A DNA stretch of 16,133 nt from Acidimicrobiaceae bacterium (GCA_003455715.1 DMQJ01000239.1:1-16133), one strand, 5' to 3'; shown: positions 1 through 6,706, counted from the stretch's first letter. Notes: generated from the sequence alone by a model not told the origin. Translations and numbers: made by a program.

Positions 1-235
1 GCGATCGGCCTGGGCGCGCGGCCGCCGCCAACTCGGCCATCGCCGCGCCGATGCGATACTGGCTGCCGGCGCCGAGTTGCTCTACCGCACCGATCTCGGC
101 CAGCGTGGCCAAGAGCCGAGCGACGGTGCTTTTCGGTAGGCCCACCCGATCGGCGATCTCGGTGACGCCCGCTGGGCCACCCGCAAGCGAGCGCAGCACG
201 GCGAACGCCCGCTCGATGGACTGCACGGTGGACAT
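1..235 (-). CDS. IclR-family transcriptional regulator, N-terminal part (cut by window edge)
   Basis: Only the first 78 codons are present; the gene runs off the left edge. The translation starts MSTVQSIERAFAVLRSLAGG. A winged helix-turn-helix follows at about residues 23-60 (VTEIADRVGLPKSTVARLLATL), then a basic/tyrosine wing (QYRIG) that leads into the linker helix. This is the usual IclR N-terminus; the C-terminal effector domain lies outside the window. I chose the ATG at 235 because it gives the standard IclR start and has AAGG about nine bases upstream. The gene lies 28 bases after the folD stop on the same strand, so it is probably the third gene of an fhs-folD-iclR operon. IclR proteins usually sense small catabolites and often act on adjacent genes. 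Here that would be the C1 and demethylation genes, which is inference. The family call is firm; the effector is unknown. Confidence 0.9.
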   Translation of the reverse strand, partial: MSTVQSIERAFAVLRSLAGGPAGVTEIADRVGLPKSTVARLLATLAEIGAVEQLGAGSQYRIGAAMAELAAAARPGRS

Positions 236-263
236 GCGCGGTGGCCTTGCTTCGTTCGCGGGC

Positions 264-1166
264 TCAGCCCGGGAACGCTCCCAGCATGCGGGCCGCCGAG
301 AGAGTGTTCTCCAGCAGGCACGCGATGGTCATCGGGCCGGTGCCCCGCGGCATCGGGGTGATGGCCCCGGCGATTGCCTGCACGGCATCGAAGTCGACGT
401 CGCCCACGATGCCTGCTTCCGTGCGGGAGACGCCGACGTCGACGACGCAGGCTCCGGGCTTCACGTGTGCTGCAGTCACCATGCGGGCCTGGCCAGCGCA
501 GGCGACGATGATGTCGGCCTGACGGCAGACGTCGATCATGTCGTCGGCTGAGGTGCGCGAGTGGGCGAGTGTGACGGTGCAGTCGATGCCCTTGCGGCCG
601 AGCAGCAGCACTTGCGGCAGCCCGGTGAGGGTGCTGCGGCCGATGACCGTTGCCCGCTTGCCAGCAGTGGGCACGCCGTAGCGCTCGAGCAGGCGCATCA
701 CCCCGAGGGGCGTGCAGCCGACGTGGCCGGGCAGGCCGCGTACGAGGCGACCCATAGAGCGCTCGGTGAGCCCGTCGACGTCTTTCTCCGGGGGAATGAG
801 CGCCAACACAGGTTCGGGGTCGAGCCCCGCCGGGAGCGGCAGTTGGCACAGGATGCCGTGCACCGCCGGGTCGGCGGCCAACGCCGCGACTGCGGCCTCC
901 ACGTCGGCCTGGCTGGCGGTGGCGGGCAGTTCGACGTGCTTGCTCACCATGCCGGCCTCGCCGGCCAGCTTGCGCTTGCTGGCCACGTAGAGATGGCTCG
1001 GCTTGTCGTCGCCGACCAGCACCGTGGCGAGGCACACGGGCGGGTTACCTGCCGCGTCGATGGTGGCGCGCAGGCCGGCGATGATCTCGCCGCGCAACCG
1101 GATGCCATCCATTAGCACGGCGCCACCCGGCGTGCGCTCGAACTCACCAGTGGGGGTAATGGTCAT
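264..1166 (-). CDS. folD: FolD: methylenetetrahydrofolate dehydrogenase / methenyltetrahydrofolate cyclohydrolase
   Basis: This bifunctional cytosolic enzyme oxidises 5,10-methylene-THF to 5,10-methenyl-THF with NAD(P)+ and hydrolyses that to 10-formyl-THF. The product is 300 residues, a normal length. Visible family features are Y60-x3-K64 (catalytic Lys), GILCQLPLP at 104-112, PEKDVDGL at 126-133, CTPLGVMRLL at 151-160, the nucleotide-binding loop VIGRSTLTGLP at 174-184, VVDVGVSR at 241-248 and a C-terminal TGPMTIACLLENT. Two spots deviate slightly: the usual GGVGPMT reads RGTGPMT, and the usual S-N-x-V-G after VIGR reads S-T-L-T-G. The ATG at 1166 has GGGAGG at 1174-1179 with a seven-base spacer. 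An in-frame ATG at 1184 overlaps the fhs stop (TGATG) and could add six residues. The gene follows fhs directly, so the two are translationally linked and catalyse consecutive steps. Confidence 0.96.
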   Translation of the reverse strand: MTITPTGEFERTPGGAVLMDGIRLRGEIIAGLRATIDAAGNPPVCLATVLVGDDKPSHLYVASKRKLAGEAGMVSKHVELPATASQADVEAAVAALAADPAVHGILCQLPLPAGLDPEPVLALIPPEKDVDGLTERSMGRLVRGLPGHVGCTPLGVMRLLERYGVPTAGKRATVIGRSTLTGLPQVLLLGRKGIDCTVTLAHSRTSADDMIDVCRQADIIVACAGQARMVTAAHVKPGACVVDVGVSRTEAGIVGDVDFDAVQAIAGAITPMPRGTGPMTIACLLENTLSAARMLGAFPG

Positions 1167-1183
1167 GTCAGCGCCTCCCGGCA

Positions 1184-2881
1184 TCAGGACAACCCGATGA
1201 TCTCGCCATTGTCGTCGAAGTCGATGATGCTGGCGGCGGGCGCTGCGCCGAGGCCGGGCATCGTGGTCATGTCGCCGCAGATGGGGTACACGAACCCGGC
1301 GCCCACGCTGGCCCGTGCCTCGCGCACGTTCACCGTGTGACCAGTGGGAGCGCCCTTCAGCGACGCGTCGGCGCTGATGCTCAGGTGGGTCTTGGCGATG
1401 CACACGGGCAAGTTGCCGAAGCCGTTCTTTTCGTAGCGATCGAGCTGAGTGCTCGCTGCCGACGAGTAGGTGACCTTGGCGGCGCCATAGATCTTCGTGG
1501 CCACCTTCTCGATCTTGGTCTTCAGGCTGTCGCTCGCTTCGTAGCAGAACTGGAAGTCGCTCGGCTCGTCACAGGCTTCCACCACGGCCTGGGCAAGTTC
1601 GGCGGCGCCACGGCCGCCGTCGCTGAAGTGGGTGCTCACCGCCACGCGTGCGCCCACGCTTTCGGCGATCTCGCGGATGGCCTGATGTTCGCTGGCGAAG
1701 TCGCCGGGGAAGGCGTTGATGGCCACGACGGGGGAGACGCCGTGCACCTTCACGTTCTCGATCTGCTTGATGAGGTTGGCAGCGCCCGCACGAACGTCGT
1801 CGGGGTTTTCGGCGAGCAGGTCGGCGGGCAATGGCTTGCCGGGGGTGATCTTGAACTTGCCACTGTGGGCCTTCAGGGCGCGAACGGTTGCCACGAGCAC
1901 GGCGGCGTCGGGCACCATGCCCGAGTTGCGGCACTTGATGTTGAAGAAGCGCTCTGCACCCATGTCGGCGCCGAAGCCTGCCTCGGTGATGAGGTAGTCG
2001 CCGCCACGGATACCGATGAGGTCGCCGACGATGGAGCTGTTGCCGTGGGCGATGTTGCCGAAGGGGCCGGCGTGCACGATGACGGGTGTGTGCTCGAGCG
2101 TCTGCAGCAGGTTGGGCTTGATGGCCTCGCGCATGATGACGGCCATGGAACCGGCGGCCTTCAACTGCTCGGCGGTGACCGGGTCGCCATCCTTGGTGTA
2201 GCCCACGACGATGCGGCCGAGGCGGGCGCGCATATCGGCTACGGACGTGCTGAGCGCCAGAATGGCCATCACTTCGCTGGCGGCGGTGATGTCGAAGCCC
2301 GTCTGCCGGGTGACGCCGTCCATCTTGCCGCCGAGGCCGACGATGATGTTGCGCAGGCTGCGGTCGTTGACGTCGAGTACCCGACGCCACGTGATGTTGT
2401 GCAGGTCGAGGCCCAGTTCGTTGCCGTGATGCAGGTGGTTGTCGACCATGGCCGACAGCAAGTTGTGCGCAGCCGTGACGGCATGGAAGTCGCCGGTGAG
2501 GTGGAGGTTCAGCAGCTCCATCGGGATGACCTGGCTGTAGCCGCCACCGGCGGCGCCGCCCTTGATGCCGAAGGTGGGGCCCATGCTGGGCTGACGCAGG
2601 CTGATGACGGCCTTCTTGCCGATGTGCTTCATGGCCTGGCCGAGGCCCACCGTGGTAGTGGTCTTGCCTTCGCCGAGCGGCGTCGGGGTGATGGCGGTGA
2701 CCACCACGTATTTGGCCTTCGGTCGATCAGCCAGCTCGTCGATCGCTTCGAGGCGAATCTTCGCCAGCTCGTCGCCGTGCTGCTCGAGCAGATGCGGGCC
2801 GATGCCCATCTGCGCAGCAATGTCGGTGAGCGGTGCCAGCGTGGCGGCGCGGGCGATCTCGAGGTCGGACGGAAAGGACAA
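1184..2881 (-). CDS. fhs: Formate--tetrahydrofolate ligase (10-formyl-THF synthetase)
   Basis: The enzyme catalyses formate + ATP + THF to 10-formyl-THF + ADP + Pi and is reversible. Beside folD and demethylating enzymes, the ATP-yielding formate-releasing direction is plausible (inference). The product is 565 residues, full family length. Visible motifs are the P-loop TPLGEGKT at 67-74, LRQPSMGPTFGIKGGAAGGG at 95-114 (the classic family signature), and the folate/active-site stretch IPMELLNLHLTGD at 119-131. The start is TTG at 2879-2881. No ATG or GTG gives a better N-terminus, and the minus-strand leader reads CCTAGGGGG followed by seven bases and then TTG, a good ribosome-binding arrangement. 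The gene is first in the fhs-folD-iclR operon and diverges from the FAD oxidoreductase at 3005. Confidence 0.97.
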   Translation of the reverse strand: MSFPSDLEIARAATLAPLTDIAAQMGIGPHLLEQHGDELAKIRLEAIDELADRPKAKYVVVTAITPTPLGEGKTTTTVGLGQAMKHIGKKAVISLRQPSMGPTFGIKGGAAGGGYSQVIPMELLNLHLTGDFHAVTAAHNLLSAMVDNHLHHGNELGLDLHNITWRRVLDVNDRSLRNIIVGLGGKMDGVTRQTGFDITAASEVMAILALSTSVADMRARLGRIVVGYTKDGDPVTAEQLKAAGSMAVIMREAIKPNLLQTLEHTPVIVHAGPFGNIAHGNSSIVGDLIGIRGGDYLITEAGFGADMGAERFFNIKCRNSGMVPDAAVLVATVRALKAHSGKFKITPGKPLPADLLAENPDDVRAGAANLIKQIENVKVHGVSPVVAINAFPGDFASEHQAIREIAESVGARVAVSTHFSDGGRGAAELAQAVVEACDEPSDFQFCYEASDSLKTKIEKVATKIYGAAKVTYSSAASTQLDRYEKNGFGNLPVCIAKTHLSISADASLKGAPTGHTVNVREARASVGAGFVYPICGDMTTMPGLGAAPAASIIDFDDNGEIIGLS

Positions 2882-2912
2882 CGCGGTACCCCCTAGGACG
2901 TGTGCGGCGGCG

Positions 2913-2941
2913 ACTGTACCAGAGCGGTTCCGCTTTGTGGA
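2913..2941 (-). promoter_or_regulatory. Candidate fhs promoter
   Basis: On the minus strand, TCCACA (2941-2936) and TACAGT (2918-2913) are separated by 17 bases. They resemble -35 and -10 hexamers at four of six positions each. The -10 ends 31 bases before the TTG start of fhs. The proposed -35 and spacer lie inside the inverted repeat 2927-2943, so a bound regulator could block it. Prediction by eye only. Confidence 0.3.
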
Positions 2942-2943
2942 AC
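2927..2943. promoter_or_regulatory. Candidate operator, 17-base inverted repeat
   Basis: The sequence GTTCCGCTTTGTGGAAC has perfect GTTCC/GGAAC arms. A further inner C:G pair is symmetric and only one inner pair is mismatched. Its size and form suit a dimeric regulator, and to my recollection TTCCGC...GCGGAA-like palindromes occur among IclR-family operators. It overlaps the candidate fhs promoter and lies about 60 bases before the oxidoreductase start, so it could control both. Confidence 0.45.
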
Positions 2944-3004
2944 GAATCCACGATGCGGAACGTGCTGGTCAGGTTGTCGAGCTGTCGTGTGCTTCGATTC
3001 CGGA

Positions 3005-4378
3005 ATGCACTTTCGCGGGTCCACCATCACCGAGCCGGCGCGCACCATCGACGTCGTGCACCACACCGATGTCCTGGTGTGTGGGTCCGGCCCCGGTGGG
3101 CTGGCGGCTGCACTGGCGGCCGCGCGCTGCGGGGTGAAGGTATGTCTCGTGGAGCGGTTCGGATGCTTCGGAGGCAACATCACCACGGTGGGGGTGGAGG
3201 GGTTTGCGTGGTATCGCCACGAACACACCGTGGAGGCTGGTGGCATCGGGCGCGAGTTCGAAGACCGAGCGATCGCCATGGGAGCAGCGGTGCCCGAGAG
3301 CCAGTCGCTGTCGCACGAACTCGATGCCGAGGGGTTCAAGGTGGTGGCCGACCGGCTGGTGGAAGAAGCCGGTGTGTACCCGATGCTGCACCGGATGGTG
3401 GTGGCGCCGGTCATGGACGGCAATCGGGTGACCGGCGTGATCACGGAATCGAAAGCAGGCAGGGAGGCCATCCTGGCCACGGTGGTCATCGATGCCACCG
3501 GCGACGCCGACATCGCCCACCGCTCCGGCGCGCCTACCGCGACCACGCCGATCGAGCACATGCAGGCGGCGTCAGTGATGTTCCATCTCGCCGGTGTCGA
3601 CAAGCGAGCCTTCCTGGAGGGCGTCCGCGCCGACCCGCAGACATACGGCGACTGGTCCACCGGCGAGTGGCAGATCGAGACCAGCGGCAAGGAGGACGCC
3701 ATGTTCTCCCCGTTTCTGCACAAGCCCTTTGCGCAGGCCGTGCGCGACGGCGTGGTGCCAGCCCACCTCACCACGCTCTCGGGTACGTGGGGAGCGGTGC
3801 ACGACACAGGTGAGCTCACGTACATGAACCTCGTTCACCTCGCTGGCTGTGACGGCACCAACCCCGACAGCCTCACGCGGTTCGAGATGGAGGGCCGTCG
3901 GCAGGTGATGCATGCGATCGATGCCCTGCGCGCCTATACGCCGGGGTGCGAGGGGGCCCGGCTGCGGAACTTCGGCATGACCATCGGCATCCGCGACACC
4001 CGCAAGATCGACGCCGTCTACAACCTCTCCGAGCACGACGTGCGCAACGAGGCACGCTTCGACGACTCGATCGGCATCTACCCCGAGTTCATCGATGGCT
4101 ATGGCGTGCTCATCCTGCCCACCACCGGTCGGTACATGCACATCCCGTATCGGTCGCTGCTACCCCGCACGGTGCGCGGTCTTCTGGTGGCGGGCAGAGC
4201 CATCGGCGGCGACCGCATCGCCCACGCTGCCACTCGCAACATGGCGTGTTGCGCAGTGGCGGGCCAGGGGGCCGGCATCGCGGCGGCGCAGGCCGTGCGG
4301 CATGGTGTCGATCTGGCCGAGGTCGACATCGGCGACGTCCACACCGAACTCACCCGGCAAGGGGTCCGCTGGCGCTGA
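3005..4378 (+). CDS. FAD-dependent oxidoreductase (FAD_oxidored type), substrate unknown
   Basis: The 457-residue flavoprotein starts MHFRGSTITEPARTIDVVHH. An N-terminal FAD-binding Rossmann fold follows: strand DVLVCGSGPGG at 22-32 with GxGxxG, closing with Glu50 (VCLVE), then RFGCFGGNITT at 51-61. A second FAD signature, VIDATGDADIAHRSG, is at about 161-175. The C-terminal half has the R-D-T-R motif (GIRDTRKID), an IPYRSLLP turn and the FAD-contacting end GLLVAGRAIGGD plus a small-residue helix. No membrane segments or signal peptide are seen. The ATG at 3005 is preferred over an in-frame GTG at 2900, because the extra 35 residues would be cysteine-rich and would run through the palindromic control region. 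The family is assigned from the fold alone. The neighbourhood suggests oxidation of an amine or hydroxylated metabolite, which is inference. Its stop (4376-4378) directly abuts the stop of the convergent gene. Confidence 0.85.
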   Translation: MHFRGSTITEPARTIDVVHHTDVLVCGSGPGGLAAALAAARCGVKVCLVERFGCFGGNITTVGVEGFAWYRHEHTVEAGGIGREFEDRAIAMGAAVPESQSLSHELDAEGFKVVADRLVEEAGVYPMLHRMVVAPVMDGNRVTGVITESKAGREAILATVVIDATGDADIAHRSGAPTATTPIEHMQAASVMFHLAGVDKRAFLEGVRADPQTYGDWSTGEWQIETSGKEDAMFSPFLHKPFAQAVRDGVVPAHLTTLSGTWGAVHDTGELTYMNLVHLAGCDGTNPDSLTRFEMEGRRQVMHAIDALRAYTPGCEGARLRNFGMTIGIRDTRKIDAVYNLSEHDVRNEARFDDSIGIYPEFIDGYGVLILPTTGRYMHIPYRSLLPRTVRGLLVAGRAIGGDRIAHAATRNMACCAVAGQGAGIAAAQAVRHGVDLAEVDIGDVHTELTRQGVRWR

Positions 4379-6418
4379 CTACAGCACGTGGCACAGCCGC
4401 AGCGCGTCGTAGATCGCAGCGTGGATGTTGCGCCCTTCCACGGCGTCGCCGATTCGGAACAGTTGATAGGTGCCGTGTGGATTGGTCGACACTCGCTGTG
4501 GGGTGCCGTCGACCAGCGCGACGTAGTCGACCTCGCCGAGGTTCGTCGAGGCACCGACGAGTTCGTGGTACAGGTCGTCGTTGGCGAGTACGCCGTGGTC
4601 GCCCACCACGGCATCGACCACGCGTACGTGGGTCGTCGGTGAGTGATCGCTGCCGATGGTGACATCAAGCCGGCCATCGGTTCGCCGACGGATTCCGCGC
4701 ACCCGTTGGTTGAGCGTGATGCGAGTGTCGGTCTCATTGAAGGCTCGTGCATACGGCACGAGGTTGAGGCCACCCACATCGACGCCCACCGTGCGCTCGG
4801 GTGTGACGATCTCGAGGTGCACGCCGCTGCGGGCCAGCAGTTCGGCCGTGGTCATCGCGGAGTGCGTGCCATCGTCGTCGAACAACAGCACGTCGCCCGT
4901 CGGTGTGACATCGCCGCCGACGACGTCCCAAGCGCTCACCATGAGATCGTCCCCCTCCTCGACGTGCGGGTTGATGGCGAGCCCGCCGGTAGCGACGATG
5001 ACGACGTCGGGTGCGAGGTCGGCGATCGTTCCCGCATCCGCGAAGGTGTCGTACCGCACCTCCACACCCAGCCGTTCGAGTTCCGCGACGCGCCACTCGA
5101 TGATGCCGAGCAGGTCGCGTCGCCGTGGGTTGCGAACCGCCAACCTCACCTGACCACCCGCCCAGGGCATCGCTTCGAGGAGGGTGACAATGTGGCCGCG
5201 CTCGCCGCACACCCGTGCCGCCTCCAGCCCCGCTGGCCCGGCCCCGACCACCACCACCCGCCGACTCGTTGCGGCGGGCGTGATGTCGTGTGGCATCGAA
5301 CCCTCGCGGCCCGTGGCGGCGTTGTGAATGCACAGTGCCTCGCCCGCTTGGTAGATGCGGTCGAGGCAATAGGTGGCCCCGACGCATGGGCGGATGATGG
5401 CCTCCTGTCCGAGTTGGATCTTGCGCACGATGTGCGGGTCGGCGATGTGGGCGCGGGTCATCCCCACCAAATCCAACAGCCCCTCACGGATGGCGTGCCG
5501 TGCCGTTGCCACGTCGTCGACCTTCGACGCGTGCAGCACGGGCAAACCGGTGCGCGACTTCACCACACCAGCGAAGCCCAGGTGCGGGGCGGCTGGCATG
5601 CCGTGGAGGGGAATGACCTCGCTGAGCACCGCATCAGTGACAATGCTGCCGCGGATGACGTTGACGAAGTCGACCAACCCCTCGTCGGTGAATCGCTGTA
5701 GTGCGCCCATCGCGTCGTCGAACCCGAGGCCGTCGGCCCGAAGTTCGTCGAGCACCATGCGTACGCCAACGATGAACTCGTCGCCCACCCGGGCGCGGAT
5801 GGAGCGCAACACCTCCATGGGGAACCGCAGCCTGTTCTCGAAGGAACCGCCGTACTCGTCGGTGCGGTGGTTGGTGGCGGGGGAGAGGAACTGATCGAAG
5901 AGGTGCCCATAGGCCTCGATCTCCACGCCGTCCATGCCGCCTGCCTGCATGCGCTCGGCGGCGTCGGCATAGTGGCCGACGATGCGACGGATGTCCCAGA
6001 GTTCGGCCTCTTTGGGGTGAGCCCGGTGCGCGGGTTCACGAAGCCGAGAGGGCGCCACCACTGGAAGCCAGTCGTTCTGCCCCCACCCGGTTCGCCGTCC
6101 GAGGTGGCTGATCTGGATCATCGCCGCGCACTCGTGCTCGTGGATCTCGTCGGTCATCCGACGAAGCCAGGGCACGATGGCGTCGTCGAAGGCGAAGAGG
6201 TTGCCGAAGGCCGGCGGACTGTCGGGGCTGACGATGGCGGTTCCGGCCGTCATCGTCAGTGCCATTCCGCCCTTGGCCTTCTCGACGTGGTAGCGGCGGT
6301 AGCGATCCTTCGGCATGCCGTCTTCGCTGTAGGCGGGTTCGTGCGCGCTGCTGATGACCCGGTTCTTCAGCGTGAGGTGTTTCAGCGTGAATGGTTGGAG
6401 GAGCGGATCGGTGCTCAT
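4379..6418 (-). CDS. Flavin/Fe-S oxidoreductase of the TMADH / 2,4-dienoyl-CoA reductase family; possible N-methyl amino acid demethylase
   Basis: The 679-residue protein has two parts. Residues 1-370 form an Old Yellow Enzyme-type FMN barrel: LKNRVISS at 17-24, QISHLGRR at 102-109, and EIEAYGHLFDQFLSP at 166-180 followed by NHRTDEYGGSFENR. Residues 386-679 form a Rossmann module: VVVVGAGPAGLEAARVCG at 388-405 with Glu415, then VVIVATGG at 472-479. The junction should hold a 4Fe-4S cluster. Cysteines are at 345, 351 and 363, but the second ligand position (348) is Ala. The EAYGHL...QF wording and the C-x-G-A-x-x-C cluster recall N-methylproline (stachydrine pathway) demethylases more than dienoyl-CoA reductases; this is from memory. 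Such enzymes pass electrons to an electron-transfer flavoprotein, which is not present here. The start is ATG at 6418, with GGGGG nine bases upstream. The stop is TAG. Confidence 0.85.
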   Translation of the reverse strand: MSTDPLLQPFTLKHLTLKNRVISSAHEPAYSEDGMPKDRYRRYHVEKAKGGMALTMTAGTAIVSPDSPPAFGNLFAFDDAIVPWLRRMTDEIHEHECAAMIQISHLGRRTGWGQNDWLPVVAPSRLREPAHRAHPKEAELWDIRRIVGHYADAAERMQAGGMDGVEIEAYGHLFDQFLSPATNHRTDEYGGSFENRLRFPMEVLRSIRARVGDEFIVGVRMVLDELRADGLGFDDAMGALQRFTDEGLVDFVNVIRGSIVTDAVLSEVIPLHGMPAAPHLGFAGVVKSRTGLPVLHASKVDDVATARHAIREGLLDLVGMTRAHIADPHIVRKIQLGQEAIIRPCVGATYCLDRIYQAGEALCIHNAATGREGSMPHDITPAATSRRVVVVGAGPAGLEAARVCGERGHIVTLLEAMPWAGGQVRLAVRNPRRRDLLGIIEWRVAELERLGVEVRYDTFADAGTIADLAPDVVIVATGGLAINPHVEEGDDLMVSAWDVVGGDVTPTGDVLLFDDDGTHSAMTTAELLARSGVHLEIVTPERTVGVDVGGLNLVPYARAFNETDTRITLNQRVRGIRRRTDGRLDVTIGSDHSPTTHVRVVDAVVGDHGVLANDDLYHELVGASTNLGEVDYVALVDGTPQRVSTNPHGTYQLFRIGDAVEGRNIHAAIYDALRLCHVL

Positions 6419-6442
6419 CTCTTGGTGCCCCCACTTGATGTC

Positions 6443-6454
6443 GGGCGATCGCCC
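6443..6454. repeat. Perfect 12-base palindrome in the leader of the TMADH-like gene
   Basis: GGGCGATCGCCC is fully self-complementary and lies 25-36 bases before the ATG of the minus-strand gene. It may be an operator. It cannot form a useful RNA hairpin without a loop unless the centre opens. A chance GC-rich palindrome is also possible. Confidence 0.4.
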
Positions 6455-6538
6455 CGATCATTCTCTGCCCGACTGTACTCACGCCCGATGACGCCCCTGC
6501 TGGTCGAAGCATGAGAGCTGGCAGTCGCCACCAAAGGC

Positions 6539-6552
6539 GGTACGGCTGTACC
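6539..6552. promoter_or_regulatory. Candidate operator GGTAC-n4-GTACC
   Basis: Five-base perfect arms are separated by GGCT. The right arm sits within the nonamer CTGTACCAG, which also occurs in the other divergent region at 2914-2922. It is centred about 160 bases before the importer start and about 127 bases before the TMADH-like start. The binding protein is unknown. Confidence 0.35.
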
Positions 6553-6660
6553 AGTTATCTGCTACGGTCTCGCCAACTCGTCCGTCGGTCGGCGCCTAGT
6601 TCCGCTCGGTGTCCTCTCGTCGAAAGGGTTGATCGGCTGCGGTGCAGTCACTAAGTTCCG

Positions 6661-6685
6661 GCCGACGCACACATCGAGCGTCGGC
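6661..6685 (+). promoter_or_regulatory. Hairpin in the 5' leader of the binding-protein gene
   Basis: GCCGACGC (6661-6668) and GCGTCGGC (6678-6685) are perfectly complementary across a nine-base loop. The hairpin ends eight bases before the CCTAGGGGG ribosome-binding element (6694-6702). It could protect the mRNA 5' end or tune translation. It is not a terminator, because no U run follows. Confidence 0.45.
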
Positions 6686-6706
6686 TTCAATGACCTAGGG
6701 GGATTC

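Larger units (their letters stand above)
2882..3004. promoter_or_regulatory. Divergent control region between fhs and the FAD oxidoreductase
   Basis: This 123-base region separates two divergent starts. It contains CGACTGTAC (2911-2919), AGCGG-TT-CCGCT (2923-2934), the larger inverted repeat GTTCCGCTTTGTGGAAC (2927-2943), a GCGGAAC half-site (2955-2961) and, at its right end, ATTCCGGAAT (2997-3006). Such a concentration of TTCC/GGAA elements suggests an operator region for both flanking genes. The binding protein is unknown; the IclR-type regulator at the left edge is the only regulator in view. Confidence 0.5.
6419..6706. promoter_or_regulatory. Divergent control region before the TMADH-like gene and the ABC importer operon
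   Basis: This 288-base region has no credible gene. From left to right it holds GGGCGATCGCCC (6443-6454), CGACTGTAC (6470-6478, identical to 2911-2919), the inverted repeat GGTAC-GGCT-GTACC (6539-6552) whose right arm belongs to CTGTACCAG (6546-6554, identical to 2914-2922), two GTTCCG copies (6599-6604 and 6655-6660), and a hairpin (6661-6685). It probably carries promoters for both flanking genes, but I cannot place a convincing -35/-10 pair for the transporter. Confidence 0.5.

Noticed and set aside
1167..1403. Upstream in-frame extension of folD into fhs
   Set aside because: The extra residues are unlike FolD, and the ATG at 1166 has GGGAGG at ideal spacing.
1337..2896. Long open frame on the plus strand opposite fhs
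   Set aside because: It mirrors a certain formate--THF ligase; its translation is Gly/Ala/Val/Asp-rich with no domain, as expected for an antisense frame in GC-rich DNA.
2900..3004. N-terminal extension of the FAD oxidoreductase from a GTG at 2900
   Set aside because: The added 35 residues are cysteine-rich and unlike the family, and they run through the palindromic control region.
6555..6568. TACGGT (6563-6568) as a -10 for the importer promoter
   Set aside because: No acceptable -35 lies 16-18 bases upstream, and the leader would be about 140 bases; too weak to list as a promoter.
6629..6706. N-terminal extension of the binding protein
   Set aside because: It would pass through the leader hairpin; the ATG at 6707 has a clear ribosome binding site and gives a proper Tat lipoprotein signal.
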